DNA from: Asterella californica
Lineage: Eukaryota; Streptophyta; Marchantiopsida; Marchantiales; Aytoniaceae
NCBI GenBank assembly: GCA_036924285.1
Contig: JAYKYS010000015.1
Span: 2,542,001 to 2,606,000 of the forward strand
Direction of reading: 5' to 3'
Length of the DNA stretch: 64,000 nt
Shown: positions 1 through 12,278 of the stretch, piece after piece
How positions within the stretch are numbered: the first letter of the stretch is position 1
Layout: every line of letters begins with the position of its first letter
Translations under genes and position numbers: made by a program
Notes under the pieces: generated by a model
What the model was told of the DNA's origin: nothing
Database searches by the model: none
The model's input: only the letters and a program-made list of their open reading frames with translations

Positions 1-2078
1 ACATTTCGGACGGAAGTCACTACGTAGTCACCATGTTTTCTCAGCGACTGAGACGGGAGGGAAAGCATGGGACAAGCTACCACACGATGATTAATAATCG
101 TCAGGATGAAACCTGCGAATCGATGGTCGATAACCTCCTCCTCGAATAGTTGCATATCGCAACATGTCTCTATGCTGAGCAATTGCTAGGTTCTCAAAAG
201 CTATAAGCATAACTCTCCAAAATGTCTCTACTCGTTGAGAATATGCTCTCATTCACATATCCGGGTCATCAAGGTTCAGCACCTCAGCAGAATCACAACG
301 AATGACCGAAGGTAGATTTGGATCTCGATCATACAATAGAAAATACGATGAGAAGGAAGCTAAAGATGCTTGTCGACTAAAACGGTAACCCATAGCCAAC
401 CATGATAACTGCACATCCCAATCTCTCAAGTGGTTCTTCTACAAGCCATACTTGCGCAATCCTCTCTTCACCGTTTGAACTATCCTCTTCGCCAAACCAT
501 CCGTCTCAAGATGATCTAGAGATGTAGTCCAATGATCAATCAGCGTCTGATCACACAAGGCTGAAACTCACCAAGGAACTTTGTACCTTGGTCTGTAAGC
601 ACTTCAGCTGGTGCTCCAAAACGACTCAGCACTTGATCTAAGAACGCACACGTCGTCTTTTCACTCGCCTTGTCCAATAATACCACCAACTCAATCCACT
701 TGGAGAAGTGCTCCACCATCACCAACACATACCGATGATGACGTATAATCAACGATAAGGTTCCCGCAAACTCCAACAATAATCCAACCCCGTAATCGAT
801 AAAGGATGTAACTATGGAGTAAGAGTATTAAATGATGCTCGTACTCGATCACAAACCACACATCGTGCGACAAACTGTTGCACATTGATGTGCATACCAC
901 GCCACCAATACTGTCCTTGGAGTAAGCTATGCGTACGCTTCACTCCAAAATGTCCCAACTCCTCATGGGCATGTCGTACTAATTGTGCCCTCTAGGATGA
1001 ATGTGACACTATCTGTACTCTCTCATCACCCCACACTCGAAATACATGTCATCCTTCTCGTCGAAATCTCTTCGCTCGTTGAAGAAAACGATCTCGCTCC
1101 TGGCACTTACTGTGCCTACCACCATGTCAATACATAGACACATCGTCGTGGATATCTCACTAGTCTGGGACACCATCTCCACTCTCAGGATCTGGAGACT
1201 CATTATCTACTATATGACAAGAGAAAGATACGACTTGGCCCTCCATACTAGAGTTCATGGCCAACACACAAAGAAAAGTAGATGCATGCCACCTTGGCAC
1301 TATCTCCTCATCAACCTCGTCATGTCATCGAGACTAGTCTGATCCTGCTGACTCGTGCATGGGTTACGACTCAACCCATCGACATCTAGGTTTGTAACTC
1401 CAGGTCTATGCACTACCTGGAAGTCATACTCCTGTAAGACCAGAGCCTATCGTGCAAGCTTCCATGTAAGCTTGTCGGAGCGGCTGGTGATCAGTGAGTA
1501 AAGATGTTCTCAAACAAATAACGTCGGGAGTGTGCAACAGTCCACACTGCAGCTAAACACTCCCTCTCGTCTCCGCCTAATTGGTTGAGCGACTGACGTA
1601 CGTCATCACAAACTCCTTTTTCTCATCATCATGCTGAGTCAGCACTGCTCCAAGTCCTAACACACTCCAATCAGTGTGCAGTTGGAAAAGACGTCCCTTA
1701 ACGGGTCTCTTCAAGATGGGAGCAGATGTCAACTCTATCCTTGAGCTCTACAAAAGCTCGCTCCTACTCATCTCCCCACTGCCACTCCTGGTCCACCTTC
1801 ATCAGCTTGGTCAATGGCTTCGCAGTTGCACTAAATTCTTTCACGTATCGACGATAGAAGTTCACCAAACCAACAAATGTCTGAACTCGACTCACATTTG
1901 TGGGACGTGAGATACATGCAATAGCCTCAACTTTCGTCTGTTGAACACCCAACCCACCTGGGTAGATGGTGTGGTCCAGATACTCTACCAACTCTTGGAA
2001 GAACTTGCACTTCTCAGGGTGTAACTTCAACCCATGAGCTCTCAACTGCTCGAACACATCCAGTAAGTGTCTCTCTTT
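1..2078 (-). mobile_element. Remnant of DNMT/PHD-type Ty3/gypsy element (copy 1)
   Basis: From about position 101 to 2078 this stretch matches, with many substitutions and indels, the element at 29.27-31.75 kb in the same orientation. It holds the RT C-terminus, RNase H and integrase on the minus strand. The match ends on the right near 2078, where an LTR of another family begins, and on the left near 101, so neither the methyltransferase nor the PHD finger seen in the other copy is present. The first 100 bases match nothing else that I can see in the window. LTRs are not identifiable. It is an old, immobile fragment. Confidence 0.8.
101..2057 (-). pseudogene. Decayed gypsy pol: RT C-terminus, RNase H, integrase
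   Basis: Read on the minus strand, 2057-1764 encodes the end of a reverse transcriptase: the thumb motif LHPEKCKF, then NFYRRYVKEFS and AKPLTKL, as in Ty3/gypsy RTs. RNase H and the zinc-binding part of integrase follow in broken frames (about 1700-860). The integrase core at 779-540 keeps the HFSKWIELV and LTDQGTKF blocks, that is the second catalytic Asp region, but the segment around the first Asp is corrupted. The frame is broken by stops and indels throughout, so it cannot make a working protein. The assignment rests on motif order and on the better-kept copy at 29-32 kb. Confidence 0.8.
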
Positions 2079-2080
2079 CG

Positions 2081-3210
2081 TGCACCTACTGCCTTGTTGC
2101 GCCAGCGGAAGCTCTTGCTCAGTAGGTCACAAAATTCACACTGCTAACCTGCAAATCACAATCACAAGTTAGCGTCCATGCATCATTTACTTTAACTCTG
2201 TTTGATCCGGACCGGAGCCGGACCGTCTTCCTACTCATCAAGCTCAGCATTCTCTAAGTCCCGATCTAGTCCCGCCTAAGTCAGTCCCAAAAAATGAGCA
2301 AGTCACAAGATGACTTGAGGCGGACTTCCCATAAAGTCCAGGGTCCTAAACGGTACCTCCAGCACACCTAGCGGTCCAACCGCCCGTGATGTCTATTTGG
2401 GTCTAGGCTCCCGAACGGTGGTATAATCCACCGACTCTTCCTAGTCTTGCTCTAGCTCTTACATCGTTCCTAAGTCCAGACGTCCAAGTTTGGACCGGAA
2501 CGTGCCTTGGAACCGGCCCAGCCATCACCTCATGTCCTTAGAGTCTGCCCGTCAAACCTTGAGGTCGGGTGACTCGTCTTAGCTCCCCAAGCATCGAGTC
2601 TCTCTCATATATACTTCTGAAGATCCGCGGTCCCTCCCTCCTCTTTGGTCCTTGAAAATTATACCACAATCCGATCACGAGACCAGCCATAATTCTCAGC
2701 TCAGAGGTCGGTTCAAGGAGTTCTACATATCATTGGAAAGCTCTCGTCGAGACCTTTTCAACCATACCTTACTCGTCTCAAGATCTTATGTGGAGCTCCG
2801 TCCACAACTTAAAACGTCGCTGGAGCTCCAACAATTAGCCGTTTTTCAGAAACCTGTGGTCCAGATCCAGACTCGAACCCTGTGGTTCGAACAGTCCGTC
2901 TGCGTCTCGGGCCCACGTCTCGCTCTCGCACCTCGAACCCACGTCTCAGACTTATGTCTCAGACCTATGTTTCAGTCCGTTTCCAGACTTGTCCCTTTTG
3001 ATCAGCGTTCGTTTAGGGTCGTCTTGGGGTAGGCCCCCATGTCCTAACTCAATATTCCAACCTTGGTTCAGAGAACCACTTAGGGTTCATTTGATCCCGA
3101 CTTCCCGGTCAAGCCGTTAAGTCTAATTCGCAGCGTTCACAACCTAGCATAAGTCCACTAGAGTTCTATTGTTCGCGTCTCGCGTGATCTTGAGAATGAG
3201 GATCACGACA
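2081..3210 (-). mobile_element. Probable 3' LTR of a fourth gypsy family
   Basis: On the minus strand a purine-rich tract at 3225-3211 is followed directly by TGTCGTGATCC at 3210, the usual layout of polypurine tract then 3' LTR. The region from there down to about 2081, where the plus strand reads TGCACCTACT, would be the LTR (about 1.13 kb, TG...CA ends). On its left it interrupts the pol remnant at 1-2078. No second LTR lies in the window, so the ends are not proven. The 126-codon plus-strand reading frame at 2652-3032 has no recognisable domain and is probably chance. Confidence 0.45.
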
Positions 3211-3225
3211 TTCACCCCCACTTTG
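3211..3225 (-). other. Candidate polypurine tract
   Basis: The minus strand reads CCAAAGTGGGGGTGAA immediately upstream of the TG start of the putative LTR at 3210. This is the expected position of the plus-strand primer for reverse transcription. No partner LTR is visible to test it. Confidence 0.45.
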
Positions 3226-3576
3226 GAGGTTGATGCTTTCATCAACAATGATCCTTAAGTTAACACCAAGTTCAAATGAAGAGCCAACCCCTTGGCGTTA
3301 GAATCGCGTTCTGGTAGCTAACCCGCAATTCTCTTCTTGGCTTGAGTCTTAAGTTGTCGCCACTTAGAAAATTCTAACTAGTCTCGAGAAAAGCCTTATC
3401 TTTTTGGCCAACCCTAAACATAACTAGTTGCAATTTCTAAATATTCTACTTAAGACTCTAACTTGCTAATTATAAGTATTCACACCTACTTACGCGATCT
3501 CTCGAAACTCATTTTCTGGTCGCAACCTGATTTGACTTAGACGCGCGACTAAGTTTACTTTGCAGTTAGAAAACCG
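3226..3576. other. Flank of the solo giant LTR; no gene seen
   Basis: This stretch and its continuation at 9474-9664 were contiguous before the giant LTR inserted between them. By position it would be internal sequence of the fourth gypsy family (upstream of the polypurine tract on the minus strand), but I found no recognisable domain in it. Confidence 0.4.
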
Positions 3577-4827
3577 CAATGTGTAGTGTCGCAAGATTGC
3601 TCCTTTTGCCCATTTAGTATACAAGATATCGTTCCTACAGAGGATTTGCACAAGTATCGCTGCTCTAAGTTCTAAAATCTGTTCAAACACACAAACACAT
3701 GGGTTTTACCTAGAAATCTCATTGTCTCACAAAACCACACGGCTTCCAGACCCTTCAGGAGGTGCCTTGGACCTAAACAAACAACTACCATCTAAAATAT
3801 CACACAGATATGTACTGAGAAGCTCGAGAAGACGCTTTCTGCTTCCAGATCATGGCTTTCAGTCTTCCCACGACAGTCTTTCCGAAACAATTCTTGAGTT
3901 CTGGGGACTCAACTCGGCTTCTCACACCTCCAGAAGATTGCTCTTGCTTCGTAGCCGTCAAATTACCAATGTCTATCACACATTGCTCTTCCAGTTCCCA
4001 ACGGGGTTAGATCAATCACAGGGTGTAAGCCCTCTGTAGTCTTCCCAGGCTTCTGTCTACGGAAACGGTCTTCCTGCAGCACTACAACGACATTCACCTT
4101 CACGGAACCTCAATAGAAGTCTCGGAAGCTCACTAGAAGAAGATAGGAAGATGAGAAGATGAGAGAAGATGGAGAAGAAGAGAAAATCCAAACAAGAGAA
4201 AACAAGATGAAAATGAGAAATTAAGACTCCGACAGACTTCTAGTCCAGATCTTGACTAACAAGCCATCCTTGCTTGTAGTAATTTGGGGAAGAAGACCAC
4301 AAATTCGCTTACAGTTACACAGTCTTCTACTCGAGGATGTCGTGTTCTGTTGTGAGAAGAAGGCTTCTTTCTTCTTCTGTCGTTGCTTCGACTACTCCGT
4401 CTTCTGGGATCGCTTATCCATAAGACCGTCCGTATGTGGATCTTAAGTGCTCCACTAGATGAGACGAGCTTCGACTCTGCACAGCTTCTAACAATCACCG
4501 CCACTCCAAAAGAAGACTTCTCATGCACAATTGGGTGTGAATTCAAGGAAACCCACTATCCAGATGACACAAACAAAACTTCTGCACTCAAATCCAAAAT
4601 CCATTCTCCGAGAAGAAGGTACATTGGTGTTGGGAAGCTCACTCCTTCTACTTCATACTCCTACTCCTCGACACACCAGCTTAGCAACAAGACTACATGA
4701 TGATGCTGTTCCCTGCTCTAGGCTGTCCATTATCTCTATCTACATCTTCGATCCACTGCTGGAAGCGAGGATGCAGACCCCTTCCGGTGTAATCCAAATC
4801 TATTCGCATGTCTCTAGCATTGGGTGT

Positions 4828-4938
4828 AATGTGTGTACACTGTCTCTCACATGTGTCTCTTCAGTGTGCACGTACAGTAATGTGTGTACAATGTCTCCAC
4901 ATGTGTCTCTCCAGTGTGCACGTACAGTAATGTGTGTG
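4828..4938. repeat. Tandem 50-bp repeat in the solo LTR
   Basis: Two near-identical units of about 50 bp (4828-4877 and 4878-4927), each running from TAATGTGTGTACA to GTGCACGTACAG, followed by the start of a third. It lies in the last quarter of the LTR. The other giant LTRs have only a weak counterpart (around 53.08-53.15 kb), so the duplication is probably specific to this copy. Confidence 0.75.
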
Positions 4939-5223
4939 AAATCTTACTCTGTATCCTAACTTATACTACTACCTTGAGGCGCAGAGGAGATCCCCTCCAA
5001 TCCTCAACTTGCAATCAGGAAGATGAGAGACTGTCATAAGGCCACCACCTCACATGCAGTCGGCTCTCTGCTTTGGTTTAGAAACTTACTTTCTACTCAT
5101 GGGCTGCCTACTCTACCACATGGACAATTAGCTAAATTTACAAGAGAAACTGTCATTTCCCCAGATAGTAAATTCCGACTCCTACCAAAATTAGACAAGT
5201 CAACTGTCTTCTTAACTTGCTGC

Positions 5224-7508
5224 CTACTCTAATTCGATGGGTGTGATCCCCTCCTGATCTACTCCTACCTGAACTCCTAATTCGGCTTCTGATAAGATGG
5301 AAAGTCCTGCTAGTACCTCGGGTGTGACTGAGGTGGCTTCCTCCTCTTTGTTCGTGGCTTGCTCTTCTAGGACGGCTTCGGAAAACGAAAGCGTCTTCTG
5401 AGAAGCTGATTGTGCTTCCTCGCTCTTCTGTGACACCGGTTCGACGCTGGGAGCTGGGGTGACTTCGCAGTGGTCCGAGGAAGTCACCCCTCCACTCGAA
5501 ACACCTGGGAAGACAACTCTACTTCCTGTCTTCCAGAAAACACCTTGTCTTCCGGGGCATCTTCCACGGTCTTCTCCGCTTCCAACGCTATCACTACCAA
5601 GTGGACAGCGAGGTCGAACTCCTCCTTCTCCAAATCTGTCTCAATCGCTGGTCCTGGAGCATGAGAAGACGTAGCTGCCGATCGTGGGATAGAGAGAAGA
5701 CCGTAAAGTGTCTTCAAGTCCTCAATCTGCCGATCCAGGTAGCGGAACATGCTGTTCTTGCACTCCACTAACATCGCTCTGGAATCGTCATCCTACTCCA
5801 TAGCTAGGGTGAGAAGCTTCCTACCCGCGGTGAAGTTGAACTTCTTGCGAAGTGCTTCCACCGACTGCGTCATGAGTCTATTCGCTCGGGCTTCTGCTTC
5901 TTCTCGCTGCGTCTTCTTTGCTGCAGCCTGTGCTTCTACAGCTTCTCGCAGTGCCCTCCATGTCGTCTTCTCTTCTGCGAGAGAGGTGATCTTACCTCTG
6001 ATCCGCAGAACCTCCTGATCACGCTGCTGTAGACGTGCCTGCAACTCTTGGTTGCTCTTCCTCAACTGTGCTAACTCCTTGGCAGAAGCGGCTGCTTTCG
6101 CCTTGTACCTCGCTGCAAGCTTCTCCGTGGTGCAGAGGTTGGCTTCCAGCGCGTCCACCTTCTTCTGGATCTCTTCCTGCTACATCAAGGTGTGCAGATC
6201 GAATCCAGGTTGCAATGGCTTCTCCTGAGCCATCGCGCGTTTCTCCACCAACTCCATGGTTGGCTGGATCTCTGAGTGGAAGAAGACGCTGAATTCCTCC
6301 AATCTTCTTCTCGCGGAAGACAGGTTAATCTCCACAATCTGATCGGAGATGTCTTCCAAAGATAAGGATGTCTCTTCCACCACTGTGGTCTTCTGCTTCT
6401 ACGTACGAGAAGACGCTACTCTTCTCATTTTCCGGGGTGGAAGATCACTTCTCACTGCAGGAGCGGTTCTCTTCGCTGCACTTCCTCGAGTCGTAGTTGA
6501 GATGTCAACCCATACTTCGGCTTTTGGAGTCTTTGGAAGATTCTCTGTAGTTGCAGAAGCTGTCTTCTGCGTAGTTTTGGTGCTCAGCGTCTCCTCCTGT
6601 GAATCCGATTCCGATCCAGGATGAATGATCAGGAAAGATGTGCTCTTCCTAGGCACACTCCTAGTCTTCATCTTCCTCGGTGATGACGCGTCTTCCGTAT
6701 CGCTGGAGTCGTCTTCTCTCATCAGAAGCGTCTTCTGATGAGTGCCCGGTCTCGTCGGAAGCATTAAAGTGGGAGGAGGAGTCGCGGCTGCTACTCGATC
6801 GTCTTCTCCCGAGGTCGCTTCTTTCACCTCGCACTGTCCTGTTGGCCCATACCTTGCCAACAGGTCTTCTGTCAAGTCCTCTTGGACACGTACCGATAAT
6901 AGAAGAACAGGGTGAGGTGTCTCCTGCTGGGGTGCCCAAGTACACCAACTCTACCTGAACGTAAGCGTTGAAGAAGGCGCCCCAATTGATAGGCAGCTTC
7001 TCCCAGATGGTTTCCAAGAATTTCACGTCCTGATCTCCAAGGTATCTCGTCTTTTGTGCTTTCCCCTTGGGTAAGAGGTGAAGAAATAGCTTCGTCAGAA
7101 GATGCTTCCGCGGCTTCCGCGGCTCCCGGTACGCTTCTACCTTCCATCCATTCCTTCCCTGTCTATCTTCCAAGAAGAGGCAAGTCGTGCTTCCAGGCAC
7201 ATGTCATTTTCTCGAGATCATGGGTAAGATTTTCTTCTCGAGCTCATATCCTCGGTTCTCTGATTCTGGTCTATGAAAGACCCTGCGCCACCACTCCGTC
7301 GTCCAAGAAGATGGTCTTCCACGAGCTACTCCTGCCTTCGCAAGTACAAGGTTGCGAGGAGGCAGTGCTGCCCAAACTTCCTCCAGAAGACCCTGGTCCG
7401 CGAGGTTCCAGTCCCACCGGAAGAAGTCGAGACCCAACTCCTTGATGAAGGGTTTGACCTCTGCCAACTCTGCTGCCGGCAACACTAACCTCGAGGATGC
7501 ATCGACAT
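5224..7508 (-). pseudogene. LTR-borne coiled-coil protein ORF, decayed copy A
   Basis: Sense-strand reading frame inside the solo LTR, from an ATG at 7508 (MSMH) to a stop at 5224. A one-base loss in the first codons after MSMHPRG and several later frameshifts and stops split it into at least six pieces. The pieces keep the order of the family protein: an N-terminal domain of about 180 residues (LADQGLLEEVW, CLFLEDRQGRNGW), a Ser/Thr- and acid-rich linker, a basic block (PPRKMRRVASS), a long helical coiled coil (TEKLAARYKAKAAASAKEL), and a C-terminal acidic tail. I do not recognise the N-terminal domain. In layout it resembles plant gypsy accessory ORFs annotated as putative plant transposon proteins, but that is only a resemblance. 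Confidence 0.75.
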
Positions 7509-9239
7509 GCTTCGAGCCTCCGTTACACTAAGTCACACGTACTTGCTATGAGCCGAAGGCTCAGTCCTTCTCAAGTCTTCACAGTCCAGCTTCCACCCTC
7601 TCAGAAGACGGATCTAGTCTTCCAGAAGACAGCTATTCTGTCTTCTGGGATTCTAACAGTGCTTCCTAAGTAGCTCTCGTCTTCCGAGCTATATCTAAAA
7701 AATTCTAACTAAGCAAGGCATCGCATGGATTACCAAGAAGACAACCCACCTTGCATTTCATCCTACTTCATAACAGAAGATACAAGATATGTGAGAAGAA
7801 GAGTATACGAGAAGTTCAGAAGATGGTAGCGGGCTCATGCGGTGACAACGAAGGAAGACCCTTGGGACAGCTTCCGATTAACTGACGTACTCGGAAGACT
7901 TCCCGCAGCCAGGCTTCTCATCACTGATCTCACCTGTCCTCGTCTTCCGACACGCAATCTAACCTCACAACAGACACGAAACATCCATACTCTGTTCTTT
8001 CGACTTCTCACCTCTCATACACACTTAGAAGAAGCTTGCTGTATGACGGGAAGACATGATCATCGACCATTCTCTCCAGATTCTGCCAACAAGACTTCTC
8101 ACAACTCTTTTCTAAGTTCGGGAAGAAGAAGGAATAGGCTGCTATGGGTCGGACAGAAGAGACCCATAAAGGACCCTCACGTCTTCTCGCACATTCTGTC
8201 AGCCTTTCCAACCTTCTAGTCTCTCAAGGAAGATGTGGATTTGAGAATTTCGGAAGATCGAGAGAAACAGGCCGGGTTCCCAACTTCCAGCTTCTCGAAA
8301 CAACAATCAACTCACCAAGTCACTCAAGATTCATACCAAGCCTCTCTCAACACCAAACCAATCCAATCCAATCTCGATACGAATTGAACACAGTCGTCTT
8401 CAGAAGACTTCAGACATTCAGAAGAGTCTTCCGAAGATGTTCAGATTTTCAGAAGCGTCTTCTGTCCATGGCTTCGGGAACAAAGGTGTGGTAGGGTAGG
8501 GAAATTGATAGTCAGGTGATCGAATTTAAGAATGAGAGATGGAGAAGCTCGATTCCTACTTAGGAAGAAGTGGGAAGATGGCTGTCAAAAATTGGACAGC
8601 GCTTCTACGCCCAATTCTCGTAGAGGAAAGTTCAGGGTAGGAAAATCGATCGATGGGCTTCTTGCAAACGAGCGGGAGAAGCGCGAGGAACATCAAATCG
8701 GAGACGGAAAACGGTGAGAAAGGGAAAGAACACGGGAAGAACCCCAGTACAGCTTCTGGCTGCTTCTGATGCACCTTCAGTCTTCTGTGCGCTTCTGGTC
8801 TCAATCCCAGTGTCAATGCGATCTCACGAACCTGCTCCTGTCGTCAATGTTGAGTTGCACCCCTCTGCTGCTGCAATCGATCCTTCTCTTCCTTGGAAAC
8901 TTCTCTAATCGATCCTCAATGTTCGCTTCCTGGAATCCAAAAAGATTCCTTCAGTTCGACTGTGGTTCTAGCTCTCACAGAATCGTCCTCTCTCTCTCTA
9001 GCCTCAATTCGGTTCTCTGAATTCTCAATTACACTGTCCTCGCTTCCAGGTCCAATTCGACACCTCGATGGCAACCGGCTTCTCAAAACGTAGACGTCCT
9101 TCACTATGGGAAGCAGTTGATCGATCTTACGCTTTCTTCCCCGTGTTTTAAGTCTTGGTAACCCCAATTCACCCACTACTAGGTAGTACCTACTCTTCCG
9201 CTGTGATGAGACACGTGGTTGGTATCCCGAAGGTCCAGT

Positions 9240-9345
9240 CACTGTCTTCCGGAAGATGTCCGTCTTCCGTCTTCCGAAGACCTGGTCGGGAAGACGTCTT
9301 CTCGGAGTCTTCGGAAGAAGTAGACTTCTCTTACAAAAAGTTCTT
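9240..9345. promoter_or_regulatory. GAAGAC/GTCTTC palindrome cluster near the LTR 5' end
   Basis: Within roughly 75 bp the hexamer GAAGAC or its complement GTCTTC occurs about seven times, several in back-to-back form such as GTCTTCCGAAGAC. The cluster lies some 130-230 bp inside the 5' (U3) end of the LTR. Equivalent clusters sit at the same place in other copies (about 18.28-18.39, 45.72-45.85, 47.76-47.85 and 56.08-56.16 kb). A promoter or enhancer role is inference from position and conservation. Confidence 0.4.
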
Positions 9346-9473
9346 AAGACCATCTTTCTTCTAAGCAAGATGTAATCTTAAGCAACAAGGTTATTTCAAT
9401 TACACAGACATGTTATTATCTTCAAAAATTTCAAAAATTCATACATCCTGTAAATTGTGGGCATCACACAATG

Positions 9474-9664
9474 CAAGATCACCCCAAGCCCTAAGACAAG
9501 TATAAAAGTTCATACTTGCTTTGCCAACACTACGGCAAACTTAAGTCTTGACATCAAGACTTAGTCTTGATTTAGATGCTTATCCAAACCAGCTCGCTTC
9601 CTTTGAGTGTGCTTCGTTCCTCCTCTTGACAACATCCTAGGCATCTGATCAGAACTACTTCTCT
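9474..9664. other. Flank between solo LTR and next LTR fragment; nothing recognised
   Basis: About 190 bp that continues the sequence ending at 3581 on the other side of the solo LTR. It has no recognisable coding motif or repeat. The right boundary, where homology to the giant LTR resumes, is approximate. Confidence 0.35.
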
Positions 9665-10243
9665 CATTTCTCATCTTCTTATCTTCTTCTAGTGAGCTTC
9701 CGAAACTTCTATTGAGCTTCCGTGAAGGTGAATGTCGTTGTAGTGCTGCAGGAAGATCATTTCCGTAGGCAGAAGCCTGGGAAGGCTACAGGGGGCTTAC
9801 ACCTTGTGATTGATCTAACCCCGTTGGGAATTGGAAGAGCAATGTGTGATAGACATTGATAATTTGACGTCTACGAAGCAGGAGTAGTCTTCTGGAGGTG
9901 TGAGAAGCCGAGTTGAGTCCCTAGAAGCCGAGAATTGCTTCGGGAAGACTATCGTGGGAAGATTGGAAGTCGTGACCTGGAAGCAGAAAGCGTCTTCACG
10001 AGCTTCTCAGTACATATCTGTGTGATATTTTAGGTGGTAGTTATTTGTTTGGGCCCAAGACATCTTTTGAAGGGTCTGGAAGCCGTGTGGTTTTGTGAGA
10101 AGACGGGATTTCTAGATAAAACCAGTGTGTTTGTGTGTTTGAACAGATCTTAGAACTTAGAGCAGCGATACTTGTGCAAATCCTCTGTGGGAACGATATC
10201 TTGTATACTAAATGGGCAAAAGGAGCAATCCTGCGACACTACA
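9665..10243 (+). mobile_element. 3' part of a giant LTR (left LTR of the 9.7-20.2 kb element)
   Basis: From about 9665 the plus strand matches the last 580 bp of the giant LTR (compare 46.5-47.09 and 53.78-54.37 kb), ending CGACACTACA at 10243. The upstream 5.3 kb of the LTR is missing. It is the 5' LTR remnant of a plus-strand element whose integrase and 3' LTR lie beyond the nested insertion (16.7-20.2 kb). A deletion joins it within a few bases to RNase H, so PBS, gag, PR and RT are gone. Confidence 0.8.
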
Positions 10244-10248
10244 CATAG

Positions 10249-10557
10249 AGGTGGTACTGAGCCAAAAGGATGAGAAGAAGAAAGATTATCCCATCTACTA
10301 TGCGAGAAGACAACTCAGCGATGCAGAGTTTTGGCATGATTTACTCCTGTAAGAAGTTTAGGCACTATCTTCTAGCAAATCCATTTGTCTTCTATGTGGA
10401 TCATTTCTCCTTAAAGCATCTAGTGAAGAAAGCAGATTTGTCTGGTAGGATAGCTAGGTGGATTCTTCTACTCCAGGAATTTACATACACAGTGGAGTAC
10501 AGACCTGGAAGACAACATGTTAATGCTGACTACCTATCCAGATTGGAGACAGAACGT
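10249..10557 (+). pseudogene. RNase H fragment of the Athila-like pol, split by nested element
   Basis: Starts abruptly at GVVLSQKDEKKKDYPIYY, a gypsy RNase H segment, then shifts frame near 10350 and continues as FYVDHFSLKHLV, RIARWILLLQEF and VEYRPGRQHVNADYLSR, the conserved end of RNase H. It breaks off at 10557 where the family-2 element inserted. The frame continues at 16703 when the insert and one copy of the ACGT target repeat are removed. The fragment is non-functional because of the frameshift and the missing N-terminus. Confidence 0.85.
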
Positions 10558-12003
10558 TGTCGTAGCGAGAGCCTTTCCTTTGAGCAAGGGCGTACCTTCT
10601 GGCGGTGGTTAACGATCGATGCACAGCAGAGCGACTAGTATCTCGTAGATTTCTCTCTAACTTCCTCGATAACTAAGCACTTTCTTTCTCTCAGTAAAGG
10701 GTCAAGATAACTACACGAAAACGTTGGATGATCATGGGCACGACAAACGGGATATGTGATGACATGATCTCTCGGTAGTATTCCTCTCCGAAGTTTCTCA
10801 CTACTAGGGCTTCGTACATGGCTTTGGGTCGACAGATGTGTCTTATCTCGCACTGGGTGTTAAAGTTTACAGGAGGGAGCTGATTTAGATCCATCCTTCG
10901 TTAGATGAGGATAAAGACGGTGAGATCCCATTCTTGGCCGTAAGTGACAACAGGTAAGATCACAGGGACAGGCGAGAGCATGACTTGCGTGGTAAAGTTA
11001 TGCCCGAAGGATCCTATCAGAAATTGTTGAAAGTGAACTCGTTCCATATACATCAGTTTAATCGAGAAAGGGTTTCGAAAAGGGAATCTGGGCGGTAAGT
11101 AGAGTCCTTCATCCATCTCTCACAACTTGTGCACTCCAACTACAAAGGTATATCGATCCATAAAACTCTGATTCAATCTCATAGGATCACCACGATCTCT
11201 CCACGAACAATCTTTTGGATTTTTCCCCAGGTCCAATGCCCCCACACAGGTCACCCCCCTTTGCTTAAAAGTTTCGAACACAAAACAAGGATAGGTGCAA
11301 GCTCCCTAACCAAGCAACCCAAGCCTCACGGACCGATGAGGTGGCACACATGCACATCGCATGTTTGGTGCCGTCATACTCATCCACGTGTGGGTCTTCT
11401 GGGTGAAAGGTTCTAATGCATGCACCGTAACGTGTCCCAAAAACCGGAGACTAGGCTAGACAGGTAGTCGACTCTACAGATCAAGGATCGCACTTTGCCA
11501 CGTTGAGTGCGAACCTAACAACCACATGACGTGGATACAACGTAGGTCGCTAAAGTCATATCTACGCCTAGAATACTCCCCAAAGCAATACAAATGTCGC
11601 ATTGGATACTTTTCAGCCAGCTGTCGCTAACAACTCGAGACCTAGAGTAGATATCGTTGCCGATACAACTCGGCAGAAAAACCAGCGAACTTTCACACAT
11701 GATAGGTACAGATCTACAGCTCAGTCTCCTCTCAAACTTGCCACGTAGGTAGGATACTAAAATCTCTACTTGCAGGTCAAATTTCAGGAAGATCTGACGG
11801 CTAGATCTCCTCCCACAATTAACACAAATCCACAGAAACTAACACGCACTTCCAATCTCAGATTCAGGACAGAAGCTTCTTCGACTAAATGAACCGTCCA
11901 CTTCCACTCCAACTTCCTGTGCTATCAATTCAGAAGGTAAACTCACTACACAAGAAATTTGAGCCGATTTGACCGTTCTGATCGTCCTCCATAAATCTGC
12001 AAA
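10558..12003 (-). repeat. Truncated 3' LTR of the nested family-2 element
   Basis: Nearly identical to 14665-16111. Homology stops after CATAAATCTGCAAACT near 12003, where pol sequence begins, so about 590 bp of LTR and everything from RT to the polypurine tract were lost in one deletion. It contains the sense-strand frames at 10894-10691 and 11116-10901 that also occur in the other two copies of this LTR. Confidence 0.9.
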
Positions 12004-12219
12004 CTTCTCAAGAGTATCTTCAAAGCCCTCTTCTTCATACACCCCGTTAATGAACTCCTGATCTACCAAAACTCCTTGAGTTTTGAAGAGATCTTCCTGC
12101 TTCTTCACACTTCCTCTTTGTACACTATCCATCTCTTCTACCACTCGAAATCTATTTACACATGTTTCAGAAAACTGAGCAAATCCACATTTAAACATCT
12201 CTTCTTCATCTTCTGGCAT
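12004..12219 (-). pseudogene. Pol spacer fragment fused to the LTR by deletion
   Basis: The minus-strand frame starting at 12219 (MPEDEEEMFKCGF) encodes about 72 acidic residues before the junction with the LTR near 12003, after which it reads LTR sequence to a chance stop. Similar acidic sequence lies between protease and RT in the related element at 61.1-61.8 kb, so this is probably the protease-RT spacer. It has no domain that I can name. Confidence 0.5.
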
Positions 12220-12278
12220 TAGCGGAAGGCTCTTTCTCCTATCAACACTCCCATACTCCCGCTCTACAGGAGTGCTAA

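Larger units (their letters stand above)
3582..9468 (-). mobile_element. Solo giant LTR (5,887 bp) of the Athila-like family
   Basis: In minus orientation the LTR begins TGTGATGCCCACAA at 9468 and ends CACTACA at 3582. It is flanked by a perfect 5-bp direct repeat CAATG at 3577-3581 and 9469-9473, the target-site duplication of one integration. No internal sequence is left, so this is a solo LTR formed by LTR-LTR recombination. It fixes the true ends of the family's LTR, which is unusually long (Athila LTRs that I know of are nearer 1-2 kb). It carries a decayed copy of the LTR reading frame (7508-5224) and a tandem repeat near 4.83 kb. Confidence 0.92.

Noticed and set aside
2652..3032. 126-codon plus-strand reading frame
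   Set aside because: It lies within a probable LTR, has no recognisable domain and is not repeated elsewhere.
11129..11416. 95-codon plus-strand frame identical in two LTRs (also 15236-15523)
   Set aside because: Identity follows from the LTRs being nearly identical and recent; it is antisense to the element and changes in the third copy.
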